A stretch of 64,000 nucleotides of DNA from Bradyrhizobium sp. AZCC 2262 (GTDB lineage: Bacteria > Pseudomonadota > Alphaproteobacteria > Rhizobiales > Xanthobacteraceae): NCBI RefSeq assembly GCF_036924535.1, contig NZ_JAZHRT010000001.1, forward strand, positions 5,146,001-5,210,000, read 5' to 3'. Positions within the stretch are counted from its first letter, which is position 1. The number at the start of each line of letters is the position of its first letter. The translations under genes were made by a program, and so were the position numbers. Positions 1 to 8,338 of the stretch are shown in pieces. The notes under the pieces were generated by a model. The model was not told where the DNA came from, ran no database searches, and saw only the letters and a list, made by a program, of their open reading frames with translations.

Positions 1-169
1 CGTCCTAGCCCGGCATGAAGGCATCGAACGCGGCCCAGAGCTGCGCGCGATAGCGGTCGTCTTCCTGGAGGATTTCGTGCTTCGCGCCTGCGATCAGGCG
101 ATGCGATCCCGCGGGCAAATGCCGGGCAAACGCCGCGATGGCAGGGGTCGATACGATGGCGTCGTCGCC
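1..169. repeat. Direct repeat copy A (of 1681-1849)
   Basis: Bases 1-169 match 1681-1849 at a constant offset of 1680 with about 13 differences counted by eye. Similarity stops abruptly after 169/1849. The repeat carries the 3' end of the alpha/beta hydrolase gene, so the dctA gene lies between two copies of this end. Confidence 0.9.
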
Positions 170-172
170 CCG
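5..172 (-). pseudogene. 3' remnant of an alpha/beta hydrolase gene
   Basis: The minus-strand reading frame ending in TAG at 5-7 encodes about 55 residues nearly identical to the C-terminus of the complete hydrolase at 1685-2617, including the GDD and AKHE segments that carry the acid and histidine of a Ser-Asp-His triad. Everything upstream (nucleophile, oxyanion hole) is missing and the preceding sequence is unrelated. It is a non-functional duplicate left by a segmental duplication or by insertion of dctA. Confidence 0.85.
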
Positions 173-237
173 CCACGTCGATTTTCCGGCGATCGGCCGG
201 TCAACTCGCAACCGCGATATCGACTTCGGGCGGCACC

Positions 238-1557
238 CTAGCCTGCCGTGACGTCCACCAATTCGGCCCCATCGAGCACGCGCCGGGCCTTGTCGCGGTC
301 CAGGTCGCCTTCCCAGGCCGCGATGACCACGGTCGCGGTGCAGTTTCCGATCAGGTTACCGAGCGCACGGGCCATGCCGATGAACCAATCGACCGACAAC
401 ACCAGCACGAGGCCGATGGCCGGAATACTCGGCACGGCATTCAGCGTCGCCGCCAGGATCACGATGGCGGAACCCGGCACGCCGTGCGCGCCCTTGGAAG
501 TGATCAGCGAGACGCCAAGCACCAACAGGAGATCGCCGAGCGACAATGGTGTATTGGTCGCCTGCGCGATGAAGACGACTGCGAGCGTCAGATATATCGA
601 GAAGGCGTCGAGGTTGAAGGAATAGCCGGTGGGAATAACGAGGCCGACGACCGATTTCTTGACGCCGAGCGCTTCGAGCTTGCGCATGATCTGCGGCAGC
701 ACCGCGTCGGACGAGGCGGTGGCGAGCACGATGGTCAATTCCTCGCGCAGATAGGCGAGGAATTTGAGAATGTTGAGCCCGGCCAGCGCCATCACGCCAC
801 CGAGCACGGCGAACACGAAGATGGCGAGCGAGACGTAGAACAGGGCGACCAGCGACACCAATTGCTTGAGCGAACCGACGCCGTATTTGCCGACCGTATA
901 GGCCACCGCGCCGAGCACGCCCAGTGGGGCAACGCGCACGATCAGGCCCATGACGCGGAACAGCACGGTCGAAACCGCGTCGATGAGTGCGTTGATCTTC
1001 TCGCTCTTTTCGCCACCGACCAGCGCCAGACCGGTGCCGAACAGGATTGCAAAGAACAATACCTGCAGCACGTCGTTGCGCGACAGCGCGTCGAACGAGG
1101 TGGACGGAATGATGTTCAGCAGGAAGCTGCCGATTCCGCCGCCCTGCAGCTTGTGCGCGTTGTCGGAATAGGTATTGAGCGCCTTGGCATCCAGCGTCGA
1201 CGGATCGATGTTCATGCCGTGGCCGGGGCCGAACAGGTAGGCGAGTACCAAGCCGACCACGAGGGCTATCGTGGTCATCACTTCGAAATAGATCAGCGCC
1301 TTGACGCCCACACGTCCGACCTTTTTCAGGTCGCCGGCGCCGGCAATGCCATGCACAACGACGCAAAACACGATCGGCGCCACGATCATCGAAATCAGCT
1401 TCAGGAACGCGTCGCTGAAGATCTTGAGCCCGACGGCAAACTCCGGAGCGGCCATTCCAATCACGACCCCGAGCAACAACGCGGCCAGGACCTGCACGAA
1501 TAGGGATTGATAGATCGGTTTCCGCGCGCTGTCTGCCGTTGCAGTGATTGTTGTCAT
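238..1557 (-). CDS. dctA: C4-dicarboxylate:cation symporter DctA
   Basis: 439-residue inner-membrane carrier of the DAACS/SDF family that imports succinate, fumarate and malate with protons or sodium. Family signatures are visible: the TASSDAVLPQ serine-rich hairpin (about residue 277), PTGYSFN (about 310) and SKGAHGVPG (about 350), with hydrophobic helices throughout. The ATG at 1557 is chosen because GGAAAAG lies just upstream and MTTIT matches the usual cytoplasmic start; the frame is open to 1704 but the extension is not hydrophobic or DctA-like. No dctBD sensor pair is adjacent. It lies 127 bp downstream of the hydrolase gene, same strand. In rhizobia this carrier feeds bacteroids, but nothing here shows a symbiotic role. 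Confidence 0.95.
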   Translation of the reverse strand: MTTITATADSARKPIYQSLFVQVLAALLLGVVIGMAAPEFAVGLKIFSDAFLKLISMIVAPIVFCVVVHGIAGAGDLKKVGRVGVKALIYFEVMTTIALVVGLVLAYLFGPGHGMNIDPSTLDAKALNTYSDNAHKLQGGGIGSFLLNIIPSTSFDALSRNDVLQVLFFAILFGTGLALVGGEKSEKINALIDAVSTVLFRVMGLIVRVAPLGVLGAVAYTVGKYGVGSLKQLVSLVALFYVSLAIFVFAVLGGVMALAGLNILKFLAYLREELTIVLATASSDAVLPQIMRKLEALGVKKSVVGLVIPTGYSFNLDAFSIYLTLAVVFIAQATNTPLSLGDLLLVLGVSLITSKGAHGVPGSAIVILAATLNAVPSIPAIGLVLVLSVDWFIGMARALGNLIGNCTATVVIAAWEGDLDRDKARRVLDGAELVDVTAG

Positions 1558-1680
1558 GATGGCTTTTCCTTTCCGCTCAGCATATTGATGAGCAAAATCC
1601 ATGCCAAAAACAGCAAACTTCCCGCTTGAACCGAAGCGGGCATCGCCAAAATCCGTGGGTGCTTGGGATTCGTGAGTCCG

Positions 1681-1849
1681 CGCTTCAGCCCGGCATGAAG
1701 GCATCGAATGCGGCCCAGAGCTGCGCGCGATAGCGGTCGTCTTCCTGCAGGACTTCGTGCTTGGCGCCGGCGATCAGGCGATGCGATCCCGCGGGCAGAT
1801 GCCGGGCAAATGCCGCAATGGCAGGGGTCGATACGATGGTGTCGTCGCC
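1681..1849. repeat. Direct repeat copy B (of 1-169)
   Basis: Parental copy of the 169-bp direct repeat. It forms the 3' end of the intact hydrolase gene that stops at 1685. Confidence 0.9.
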
Positions 1850-2617
1850 GGCCGCGAGCATCAGGACGGGCTGATGAATTCCGCGGGCAAATTCGGGCGA
1901 GCGAAACTCGGCCATGACGGCAAAGGCCGCGTCGAGCCACGCCACCGTCGGTGACGCAATCCCGAGCGTTGGATCGGCTCCCAGTATAGCCGCGTTGCGG
2001 GCATAGCGGCGCGGGTCCGAGGTCAGGGGATTGCCGGGAAAGTCGGTTGACTTGATCAGGTCGATGTTGCCGCCTGGAATAAACCGCTCGCCCATTCCGG
2101 CGGCGCGCAGCAGGCGCATCAGGCCGCGCATCGGCAGCGACGCGCGCAGACGCGGCAGGTCCATCATCGGCGCGCAGAGCACGAAACGTTGGAACAATTC
2201 GGTGCCGGCACGCGCGGCGCGCAGCATGACCGCGCCGCCCATCGAATGCGCCAGTGCAAAATAGGGCGGCGGACAATCCGGCAGCACCACCTGCTTGACG
2301 AAGGCCGCCACGTCGATCTCGTACTCCGAAAAACTCTGGACATGGCCCTTGAATGGATTGCGCAGTTGGCGCGAGGAATGCCCTTGTCCCCGCCAGTCGA
2401 TGACAGCCACCGCATAGCCGCGCTTGCGCAGATCCCGCACCGTTTCGAAATATTTCTCGATGTACTCGCCGCGCCCGGCGAAGACGCAGACGGTCCCCCT
2501 GCTTTTGGCCGGCGCCGTCCAGCGCGCAAAGCGCAACGTGGCGCCATCCGGCGTCCCGATCGTTCCGGCAAACGCGCCCTCTGGAACGGGATTGGCCGGT
2601 ATCGACAGCAGCGTCAT
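1685..2617 (-). CDS. Alpha/beta hydrolase (monoacylglycerol lipase/lysophospholipase-like)
   Basis: 310 residues of the serine hydrolase 'Hydrolase_4' type. The nucleophile elbow HSMGG lies about one third of the way in, the acid is in AAGDD near the C-terminus and the base in GAKHE. The N-terminal GRGEYIEKY stretch (oxyanion region) and IDWRGQG are typical of monoacylglycerol lipase/PldB-like proteins. ATG at 2617 is used; the frame is open to 2665 but the added residues are basic and low in family likeness, and neither start has a strong Shine-Dalgarno. No signal peptide, so probably cytoplasmic. Substrate is unknown. The 3' end is duplicated at the window edge. Confidence 0.85.
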   Translation of the reverse strand: MTLLSIPANPVPEGAFAGTIGTPDGATLRFARWTAPAKSRGTVCVFAGRGEYIEKYFETVRDLRKRGYAVAVIDWRGQGHSSRQLRNPFKGHVQSFSEYEIDVAAFVKQVVLPDCPPPYFALAHSMGGAVMLRAARAGTELFQRFVLCAPMMDLPRLRASLPMRGLMRLLRAAGMGERFIPGGNIDLIKSTDFPGNPLTSDPRRYARNAAILGADPTLGIASPTVAWLDAAFAVMAEFRSPEFARGIHQPVLMLAAGDDTIVSTPAIAAFARHLPAGSHRLIAGAKHEVLQEDDRYRAQLWAAFDAFMPG

Positions 2618-2697
2618 GAAGCTGATGTCCCGGCCGCGGCTTGGCGACGGACGGCCTGACGGCAACGAACAAGGCGCCGGGTCATCGGCCGCTGCAT

Positions 2698-3885
2698 CTA
2701 GATGATTCCGTTGTTGCGAAGCGCGGCGATCGCAGCCGCGTCATAGCCGATATCGGCCAGCACGCGATCGGTATGCTCGCCGAGTGTCGGCGGGCGCGAC
2801 ACGATTTCGCCTGGGGTCTCCGACAGCCGCACTGCCGCGCGTACCGTTGGCGCAGGCTTCGGCAGGCCCGGATAATCGACGTCCTGCACGAAGCCGGTGG
2901 CGCGGATATGCGGGTGCTCCAGTGCCTGTTGCGGACTGAGCACCGGTCCGGCCGGAATCATCGCTTTGCCGAGTGTATCGACCGCTTCCTGCGTGGTGCG
3001 TTCGGCGCACCAGCGCGCCATTCGCTCGCTGATGACGGGGCCGTTGTCGCCGCGCTTGAGATCGTCGGCGAAACGCGGATCGTTCAGCCACTGATCCTCC
3101 TCGCCCATCAATCTGGCCCAGCGGATGAACAGCGGGTGCCCGGTGACCTGGCATAGCACCCAGCCGTCCTTGGTGCGGTAGATATCGGCGGGCGCCGCGG
3201 TCTGGCCGAGATTGCCGGTCGGGACGCGATTGGCTGAGATCACCGCCTGCTCGATCAGGGTTGCGTTGGTGAAAGAGAGTGCGGTTGCCAGCAGCGCGCC
3301 CTCGACGATCTGCCCGCGCCCGGATTTGCCGCGCTCGATCAGGGCGGCGAGCGTGCCGAACGCGCAATGCAGCGCGGTGCCGAAATCGACCCAGTTCACC
3401 GCGGCGCGGTACGGCGGATCGCCCTTGCCCGTCATGTACACCGCGCCCGACATCACCTGCCCGACGCCGTCAAAGCCGACGCGATCGGACCACGGCCCCG
3501 GGCCGCCGAATGCGGTAGCTGTCGTCAGGATAATGTCCGGCTTGATCGCCTTCAGCGATTCATAATCGAGCTTCATCGCGCGCAGCGTCTGCGGCGGCAG
3601 GTTGGCGACGACGACGTCAGCGGTCGCGACCAGCCGGCGCATCACCTCCTGCCCTTCGTCCTTCATCGGATCGAGCGTGATGCACTTCTTGTTGCGGTTG
3701 ACCTGCAGGAACAGCGCACCCTCGCCGCCTTCGCCGACGGGCGCGACGAAACGATCCTCGCTGCCGTCGCGTTTCTCCACGCGAATGACTTCCGCACCGA
3801 ATTCCGCCAGCAGCGTCGCGCAATAAGGCCCCGCGATATAACGCCCGAAATCGAGGACGCGAACGCCCTCCAGAACTCCCCCCAT
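2698..3885 (-). CDS. CaiB/BaiF family CoA-transferase
   Basis: 395-residue type III CoA-transferase, which moves CoA between carboxylic acids. The N-terminus shows the family start LEGVRVLDFGRYIAGPY, then GAEVIRVEK, with the presumed catalytic Asp in NWVDFG (residue 167, close to Asp169 of formyl-CoA transferase). The C-terminal PPTLGEHTD segment is also typical. ATG 3885 is preceded by AAGGAAAG at good spacing. The open frame continues far upstream across the divergent gene, which is an antisense artefact. It is divergent from the DapA-family gene at 3994 with about 108 bp between, suggesting shared control. Acid substrate not predictable. Confidence 0.92.
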   Translation of the reverse strand: MGGVLEGVRVLDFGRYIAGPYCATLLAEFGAEVIRVEKRDGSEDRFVAPVGEGGEGALFLQVNRNKKCITLDPMKDEGQEVMRRLVATADVVVANLPPQTLRAMKLDYESLKAIKPDIILTTATAFGGPGPWSDRVGFDGVGQVMSGAVYMTGKGDPPYRAAVNWVDFGTALHCAFGTLAALIERGKSGRGQIVEGALLATALSFTNATLIEQAVISANRVPTGNLGQTAAPADIYRTKDGWVLCQVTGHPLFIRWARLMGEEDQWLNDPRFADDLKRGDNGPVISERMARWCAERTTQEAVDTLGKAMIPAGPVLSPQQALEHPHIRATGFVQDVDYPGLPKPAPTVRAAVRLSETPGEIVSRPPTLGEHTDRVLADIGYDAAAIAALRNNGII

Positions 3886-3993
3886 CGATCTTTCCTTGTC
3901 CGGCTGCTCGATTGTTTCGAGCCATTCTGCCATGTTGATGAATGAATTGGACAACCATACAATAACTGATCCTGCATCAATGGAACATCCAGA

Positions 3994-4923
3994 ATGACCC
4001 CGACTGCACAACGGCCCTATCGCGGCGTTTTCCCCGTCGCTCCGACCATTTTCGACGATCGCGGGGAGCTCGATCTGGCGGGCCAACGGCGCTGTATCGA
4101 TTTCATGATCGACGCCGGCTCCAACGGCCTCTGCATTCTGGCGAACTTCTCCGAGCAGTTCGTCCTGACCGATGCCGAGCGCGAACAGGTGATGCATGCG
4201 GTGCTGGAGCACGTCGCCGGCCGGGTGCCCGTGATCGTAACCACCACGCATTTCGGGTCGCGCATCTGCGCCGAACGCAGCCGTCAGGCCCAGGACGCAG
4301 GCGCGGCCATGGTGATGATCATGCCGCCCTATCACGGCGCCACTTTCCGCGTGCCGGAAAAGGCCATCTTCGACTTTTATCGCACCGTGTCCGACGCCAT
4401 CGACATCCCCGTCATGATCCAGGATGCACCGGTTGCCGGGACACCGCTTTCGGTCAACTTCCTGGCGCGCATGGCGCGGGAAATTCGCAACATCAGCTAT
4501 TTCAAGATCGAGGTGCCGATGGCGGCAGCGAAGCTGCGCGACCTCATCGCAGCCGGCGGCGACAGCATCGAAGGCCCGTGGGATGGCGAGGAGGCCATCA
4601 CGCTGATGGCCGATCTCGATGCCGGCGCGACCGGCGCCATGACGGGCGGCGGCTACCCGGATGGCATCCGGCAGATCATCGATCCCTATCTCGCGGGGCG
4701 CCGGGCGGAAGCGATGGCGGCCTATGCGCGCTGGCTGCCGCTGATCAATTACGAGAACCGCCAGTGCGGCTTGCAGGCCGCCAAGATCCTGATGCAGGAA
4801 GGCGGCGTGATCGGCTCGGAAGCGGTTCGTCACCCCCTGCAAAAGGTTCACCCGGCGGCGCGCGCGGGCCTTATCGAAATCGCCCGCCAGCTCGATCCCG
4901 TGGTGCTGCGCTGGGGCCGGTAA
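3994..4923 (+). CDS. DapA-family dehydratase/aldolase, likely L-2-keto-3-deoxyarabonate dehydratase-like
   Basis: 309-residue TIM-barrel protein of the DHDPS/NAL family. The Schiff-base lysine is K171 in the context YFKIEVP. The position normally held by the catalytic tyrosine of DHDPS (LYN) reads IQD here, with Gln143 replacing Tyr. That change, the length and segments such as GLCILANFSEQF, GATFRVPE and GPWDGEEAIT resemble, from memory, the L-2-keto-3-deoxyarabonate dehydratase of Azospirillum (oxidative L-arabinose pathway), which dehydrates rather than cleaves. No arabonate or ketoglutarate-semialdehyde genes are adjacent, so the substrate remains an inference. Divergent from the CoA-transferase gene. 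Confidence 0.85.
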   Translation: MTPTAQRPYRGVFPVAPTIFDDRGELDLAGQRRCIDFMIDAGSNGLCILANFSEQFVLTDAEREQVMHAVLEHVAGRVPVIVTTTHFGSRICAERSRQAQDAGAAMVMIMPPYHGATFRVPEKAIFDFYRTVSDAIDIPVMIQDAPVAGTPLSVNFLARMAREIRNISYFKIEVPMAAAKLRDLIAAGGDSIEGPWDGEEAITLMADLDAGATGAMTGGGYPDGIRQIIDPYLAGRRAEAMAAYARWLPLINYENRQCGLQAAKILMQEGGVIGSEAVRHPLQKVHPAARAGLIEIARQLDPVVLRWGR

Positions 4924-4948
4924 ACATTTCCCGGGAAATCCAGCAAAG

Positions 4949-5227
4949 CTAGCTGCGGTCCCGGCTGGAAGGAGCTTCTTTCCCGGCCACGGGCTCGATG
5001 TAGGTGCTGTGCAACGAGGTTGCCGACCTGAAGCCGTCGAACATGACGCGGACCGTGCTGCGATAGCGGCCCGTGCCAATGACGACCCCTTCCCTGCGGG
5101 CGAGATTTGGGCATCGCGCCGCGCCGAGCGCGCTCATCCTGATGCGGGTCGATGGAGTCAGCTCAGGCCGCTCTTCGGGCGGCTCCGTAGGCGATCGCGA
5201 CGAACCGAGAGCCATTGCGGGACTCAT
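4949..5227 (-). CDS. Small hypothetical protein
   Basis: 92 residues, Arg-rich, with no signal peptide or membrane helix and no domain I recognise. ATG at 5227 is preceded by AAGGGAA at about 8 nt, which supports real translation. It is the last gene of the minus-strand secretion operon, 82 bp after the GNAT-TPR gene. The segment from MSALGAARCPNLARREG to the end looks like an ordinary folded protein (balanced hydrophobics, VVIGTGRYRSTVRVMFDGF), unlike a shadow frame. Function unknown. Confidence 0.55.
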   Translation of the reverse strand: MSPAMALGSSRSPTEPPEERPELTPSTRIRMSALGAARCPNLARREGVVIGTGRYRSTVRVMFDGFRSATSLHSTYIEPVAGKEAPSSRDRS

Positions 5228-5309
5228 CTGTCGTTTCCCTTCATCGTAACCATCGCGCCCGCTCCTTCCTCGCCATGCCCTTGCCAGCAGGGCAACTCCG
5301 GTACTCGCC

Positions 5310-6872
5310 TCACGCCGAGACCGAGTGTTCGCCGGCGGTCTGCCGGTCCGGCGTGGGCCGCCAATCGCGCCGCTTCCGAACCGACGAGGCGCTCGCCGGT
5401 TCGATCGCGGCCAACAGCGCGGCGTTGACTTCCGCCATCCGCCCGAGTTTGGTCATGCACTTGGCAACCGCGACGAAACCATCCGGCTGGTCCGGTTGCA
5501 GCCGCATGAATTCGAGGTTCTGGCGCAATGCCTCCTCGTACTGACCGAGACTCTCGCAGACCTGGCCCAGGCACTGCCACGCCTTGGCGGCGTCGGGCCG
5601 AACCGTCGTCAGAATCCGGAACTGCCGCTTGGCCGCGGCGAAGTCACCCTTCGCCGCCAGCAACTGGCCGAGCCGGTGCAACGCGTCCGCGTGTTTCGGT
5701 TCGACCTCCAAAATGCGGCGATAGCCGATCTCCGCATCGGCGGACTGCCCCTTGCGGTGAAGTTCGGTCGCCTGTTGCAGCACGTCGGGAATGCACCTGT
5801 GATCGATCCGGCCGCCCAGATTCCTGCCACTCCTGGTTTCCAGAACGACGGAGTGGATCTTGCGCTCCTTGCAGCCGAACGAGTACTTGTACGGCTCGTT
5901 GCCGCGCAGGAAGTCGTATTCGACAAAGCCGCGCGCGATGGCGTCGCGAATGCTGTAGGCATGCAGGATCATGCCCGCCGGCGGTCCCTCGAACGTTTCG
6001 TCGCGTCCGGTCATGTAGAACGAGAAGGTCCGCTTGCGCGGCTCCATCAGGGTCGCCAGCGCCGCAACCGGCCGGTCGCCATGCCAGAAGGTCGGCAGGT
6101 ACACCAGACCGGAATGGAAACTGCGCGTCAGCATGGCGCGGTTGGAGCGGATCAGGCTATCCATCCGATCCGACTTTCGCGCACGCCACTTCGTCTCCCA
6201 GAATCCCAGCAGGGTCTTGAGGTCCCGATCAAACGTCTCTGCTGTGGCGACGGTTATCCGATATTCACTCGACGATTCGACCTGCTTCAGGAGACGGCGG
6301 ATCTTCTGCCGCGTATTGGTGCTGAGCGCGTCGAGATAGGCGTTCCAGTCATTCGGCAGCGTGGCATAGGGGCAGAGAGAGTTGTCGATCCCGTCGACCT
6401 TGATGATCTTCTCGACCTTGGTCGAGTGGAAACTTGCCTTCGGGAAGCAGGCGGTCAGCAGCCGCCACCGCCGCTCGGATATTCTGACATTGTCGAGATG
6501 AAGACGCGCCCAGTTCATCTGCCTGACGATGCGAGCAAAGGCCGGGATGGCCTTGTGCTCCGCCTCCAGCCTGCAGACGGTGCCGGTATAGTCGGCGCCG
6601 AAATTGCCTGCCATCCGGATGTCGTTGAAAACGTCGGATTTCTCGATCATGGTCTGCAGCCGCAGCGGAAAGAACGCGACATAAGGCAGATCGGCGTCGT
6701 CACGCTCTTTCGCCGCCAGGATGAACCACGGTCCCGGGATGCTGGACAGCCAGCCGTGGAGCCATTTCCATGACAGGAAAATCTGCGCCTCGTCGTCCGC
6801 GTCGTAGACCGCGTTCCAGTTGTCTTCGAGCTTGGCGAGCGACGGCAGGGTTTCGATGATGTCGATATGCAC
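5310..6872 (-). CDS. GNAT (CelD/BcsL-type) acyltransferase fused to TPR repeats
   Basis: About 520 residues. Residues 1-360 form a CelD/BcsL-like GNAT domain of the kind found in polysaccharide and cell-surface modification proteins: WKWLHGW near the start, STNTRQKIRRLLKQVE in the middle, and the closing EYDFLRGNEPYKYSFGCKERK. From about 365 on there are three to four tetratricopeptide repeats (EAEIGYRRILEVEPKHADALHRLG type). GTG 6872 is chosen because GGAAAGG lies 8 nt upstream; GTG 6881 is too close to it. Gap to the HlyD gene is 45 bp, so it is co-transcribed with the secretion apparatus. It may modify or escort the exported proteins; the acyl donor and target are unknown. Confidence 0.8.
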   Translation of the reverse strand: MHIDIIETLPSLAKLEDNWNAVYDADDEAQIFLSWKWLHGWLSSIPGPWFILAAKERDDADLPYVAFFPLRLQTMIEKSDVFNDIRMAGNFGADYTGTVCRLEAEHKAIPAFARIVRQMNWARLHLDNVRISERRWRLLTACFPKASFHSTKVEKIIKVDGIDNSLCPYATLPNDWNAYLDALSTNTRQKIRRLLKQVESSSEYRITVATAETFDRDLKTLLGFWETKWRARKSDRMDSLIRSNRAMLTRSFHSGLVYLPTFWHGDRPVAALATLMEPRKRTFSFYMTGRDETFEGPPAGMILHAYSIRDAIARGFVEYDFLRGNEPYKYSFGCKERKIHSVVLETRSGRNLGGRIDHRCIPDVLQQATELHRKGQSADAEIGYRRILEVEPKHADALHRLGQLLAAKGDFAAAKRQFRILTTVRPDAAKAWQCLGQVCESLGQYEEALRQNLEFMRLQPDQPDGFVAVAKCMTKLGRMAEVNAALLAAIEPASASSVRKRRDWRPTPDRQTAGEHSVSA

Positions 6873-6917
6873 GGCGGACACCTTTCCAAACTTGCGTGTT
6901 AACTGCTCACCGGTCGA

Positions 6918-8297
6918 CTAGCGCTCCCGGAATGCGCGCATCATGCTGTCGTGAATCGGCCTCACGATGTACTGGAAGAACGTCCGTTCCGACGTCTTGA
7001 TGTAGACCTCGGCCGGCATGCCCGGCGTCGGGCTGAAGCCCGGAATATCCCTGCTCTCCTCGCTGTTGAGCTTGACGCGCACGATATAGATGTCGGTCGG
7101 CCCGACCTGCTGCGACTTCTTTTCATCGGCCAGCGTATCGGCCGACAGGTAGATGACGTCGGCGGAGACCATCGGCGTGATGCGCTGGTTCAGCGCCGTC
7201 AGCCGCACCATGGCCGTTTGTCCGTGCTTGACGCTGTCGATGTCCTGCGGACGCAACCGCGCCTCGATGATCAGTTCGTCCTTCAGCGGCAGCAGCTCCA
7301 TGATGTTCTTGCCGGCTTCGACCACGCCGCCCTGGGTATGATAGCGAAGCTTTACCACCACGCCGCTCACCGGCGCCTTGACGCGAACCCGATCGAGCAC
7401 GCCCTTGGCGGTCAACATCCGCTCGCGGACGTCGGCCAGTTCGCCGCGGACCTCGTGCATCTGCTCGACCGCCGTCTTGATCGCGGTCTTGCGCACGCCG
7501 TTGATCTGCTCGAGCGCGCGGGCGATGCGTTCCTTGGCATCGCCGATGTCGCCCATGATGCGGCCGACCTCGCCTTCCAGATTGGCCTTCGACCGCTGCA
7601 GCACCATCAGTTCCGGCTTGCGCACCAGCCCGGCCTGCACCAGCTTGTCCTTGGTCACGATCTCTTCGTCGAGCAGAACGATCTGGCGGTGGACGGCATC
7701 GAGCTGCACCCGGGATCCCCGGATTCGCTCGTCCAGGGCGTTGATGCTCTCCTGGATGCTCTTGACGTCGCTGTTGACGTTGTTGCGGCGCGCCGTGAAC
7801 GCCATCTGCTGGCTGTCCACGATTTCCTTGACCTCGGGCGAATTAGCCAAGGGCGAATTGGCCAGCCAATTGACGATCTCCGACGGAAGCGTGATATCCT
7901 GTTCCTCCCTCATCTCGGCCTGCAACCTTGCATCGATTGCCGTCAGCCTGATGCGGCGCAAAATTAGCCGCTGCAGTTCCGCGCGCGCCGCGGTGTCGTC
8001 AAGTTCGAGCAATAATTGCCCGGCTTCCACCGTGTCGCCCTCGCGCACGTAGATTTCGCGGATCATTCCGCCCTCGAGATGCTGGACGATCTTGTTCTGT
8101 CCGGTAACGACGAACACGCCCGAGGCGACCACGGCGCCGGCGATCGGCGCCACGTTGCCCCAGACGCCGAATCCCATCAGCACCACCGCCATGATCAGCG
8201 CACCGGCGACGGTTGGCAGTTTGGTCGATCGCGGCAGCGAATCGTACCAGGTGCCCTCTGCTTCCGCGGAACGGGCCGCAATTTTCCTGTTGGCCAT
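6918..8297 (-). CDS. HlyD-family type I secretion membrane fusion protein
   Basis: 459 residues. A short cytoplasmic tail, one membrane helix at about residues 30-50, then a periplasmic part with a lipoyl-like half motif ([24 protein letters not shown]), a long alpha-helical hairpin (about 90-290) and the second lipoyl half ([21 protein letters not shown]), closed by the C-terminal beta domain. This is the PrtE/PrsE type adaptor linking an inner-membrane ABC exporter to an outer-membrane TolC channel. No tolC gene is in the window. It follows the ABC gene by 41 bp on the same strand, as expected for a type I system. Confidence 0.95.
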   Translation of the reverse strand: MANRKIAARSAEAEGTWYDSLPRSTKLPTVAGALIMAVVLMGFGVWGNVAPIAGAVVASGVFVVTGQNKIVQHLEGGMIREIYVREGDTVEAGQLLLELDDTAARAELQRLILRRIRLTAIDARLQAEMREEQDITLPSEIVNWLANSPLANSPEVKEIVDSQQMAFTARRNNVNSDVKSIQESINALDERIRGSRVQLDAVHRQIVLLDEEIVTKDKLVQAGLVRKPELMVLQRSKANLEGEVGRIMGDIGDAKERIARALEQINGVRKTAIKTAVEQMHEVRGELADVRERMLTAKGVLDRVRVKAPVSGVVVKLRYHTQGGVVEAGKNIMELLPLKDELIIEARLRPQDIDSVKHGQTAMVRLTALNQRITPMVSADVIYLSADTLADEKKSQQVGPTDIYIVRVKLNSEESRDIPGFSPTPGMPAEVYIKTSERTFFQYIVRPIHDSMMRAFRER

Positions 8298-8338
8298 CGC
8301 GTAACCTCGTTGCTGTCAAACCCGGCCGACGCCTTCGA

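Noticed and set aside
3886..5079. A 400-codon upstream extension of the CoA-transferase frame
   Set aside because: It runs antisense across the well-supported DapA-family gene, is rich in His/Arg/Ala, and the ribosome site is at 3885.
5325..6773. Long plus-strand open frame (482 codons) opposite the GNAT-TPR gene
   Set aside because: High-GC shadow of the real gene: composition is Arg/Gln/Val-rich, no domain, and it is fully antisense to a protein with clear motifs.
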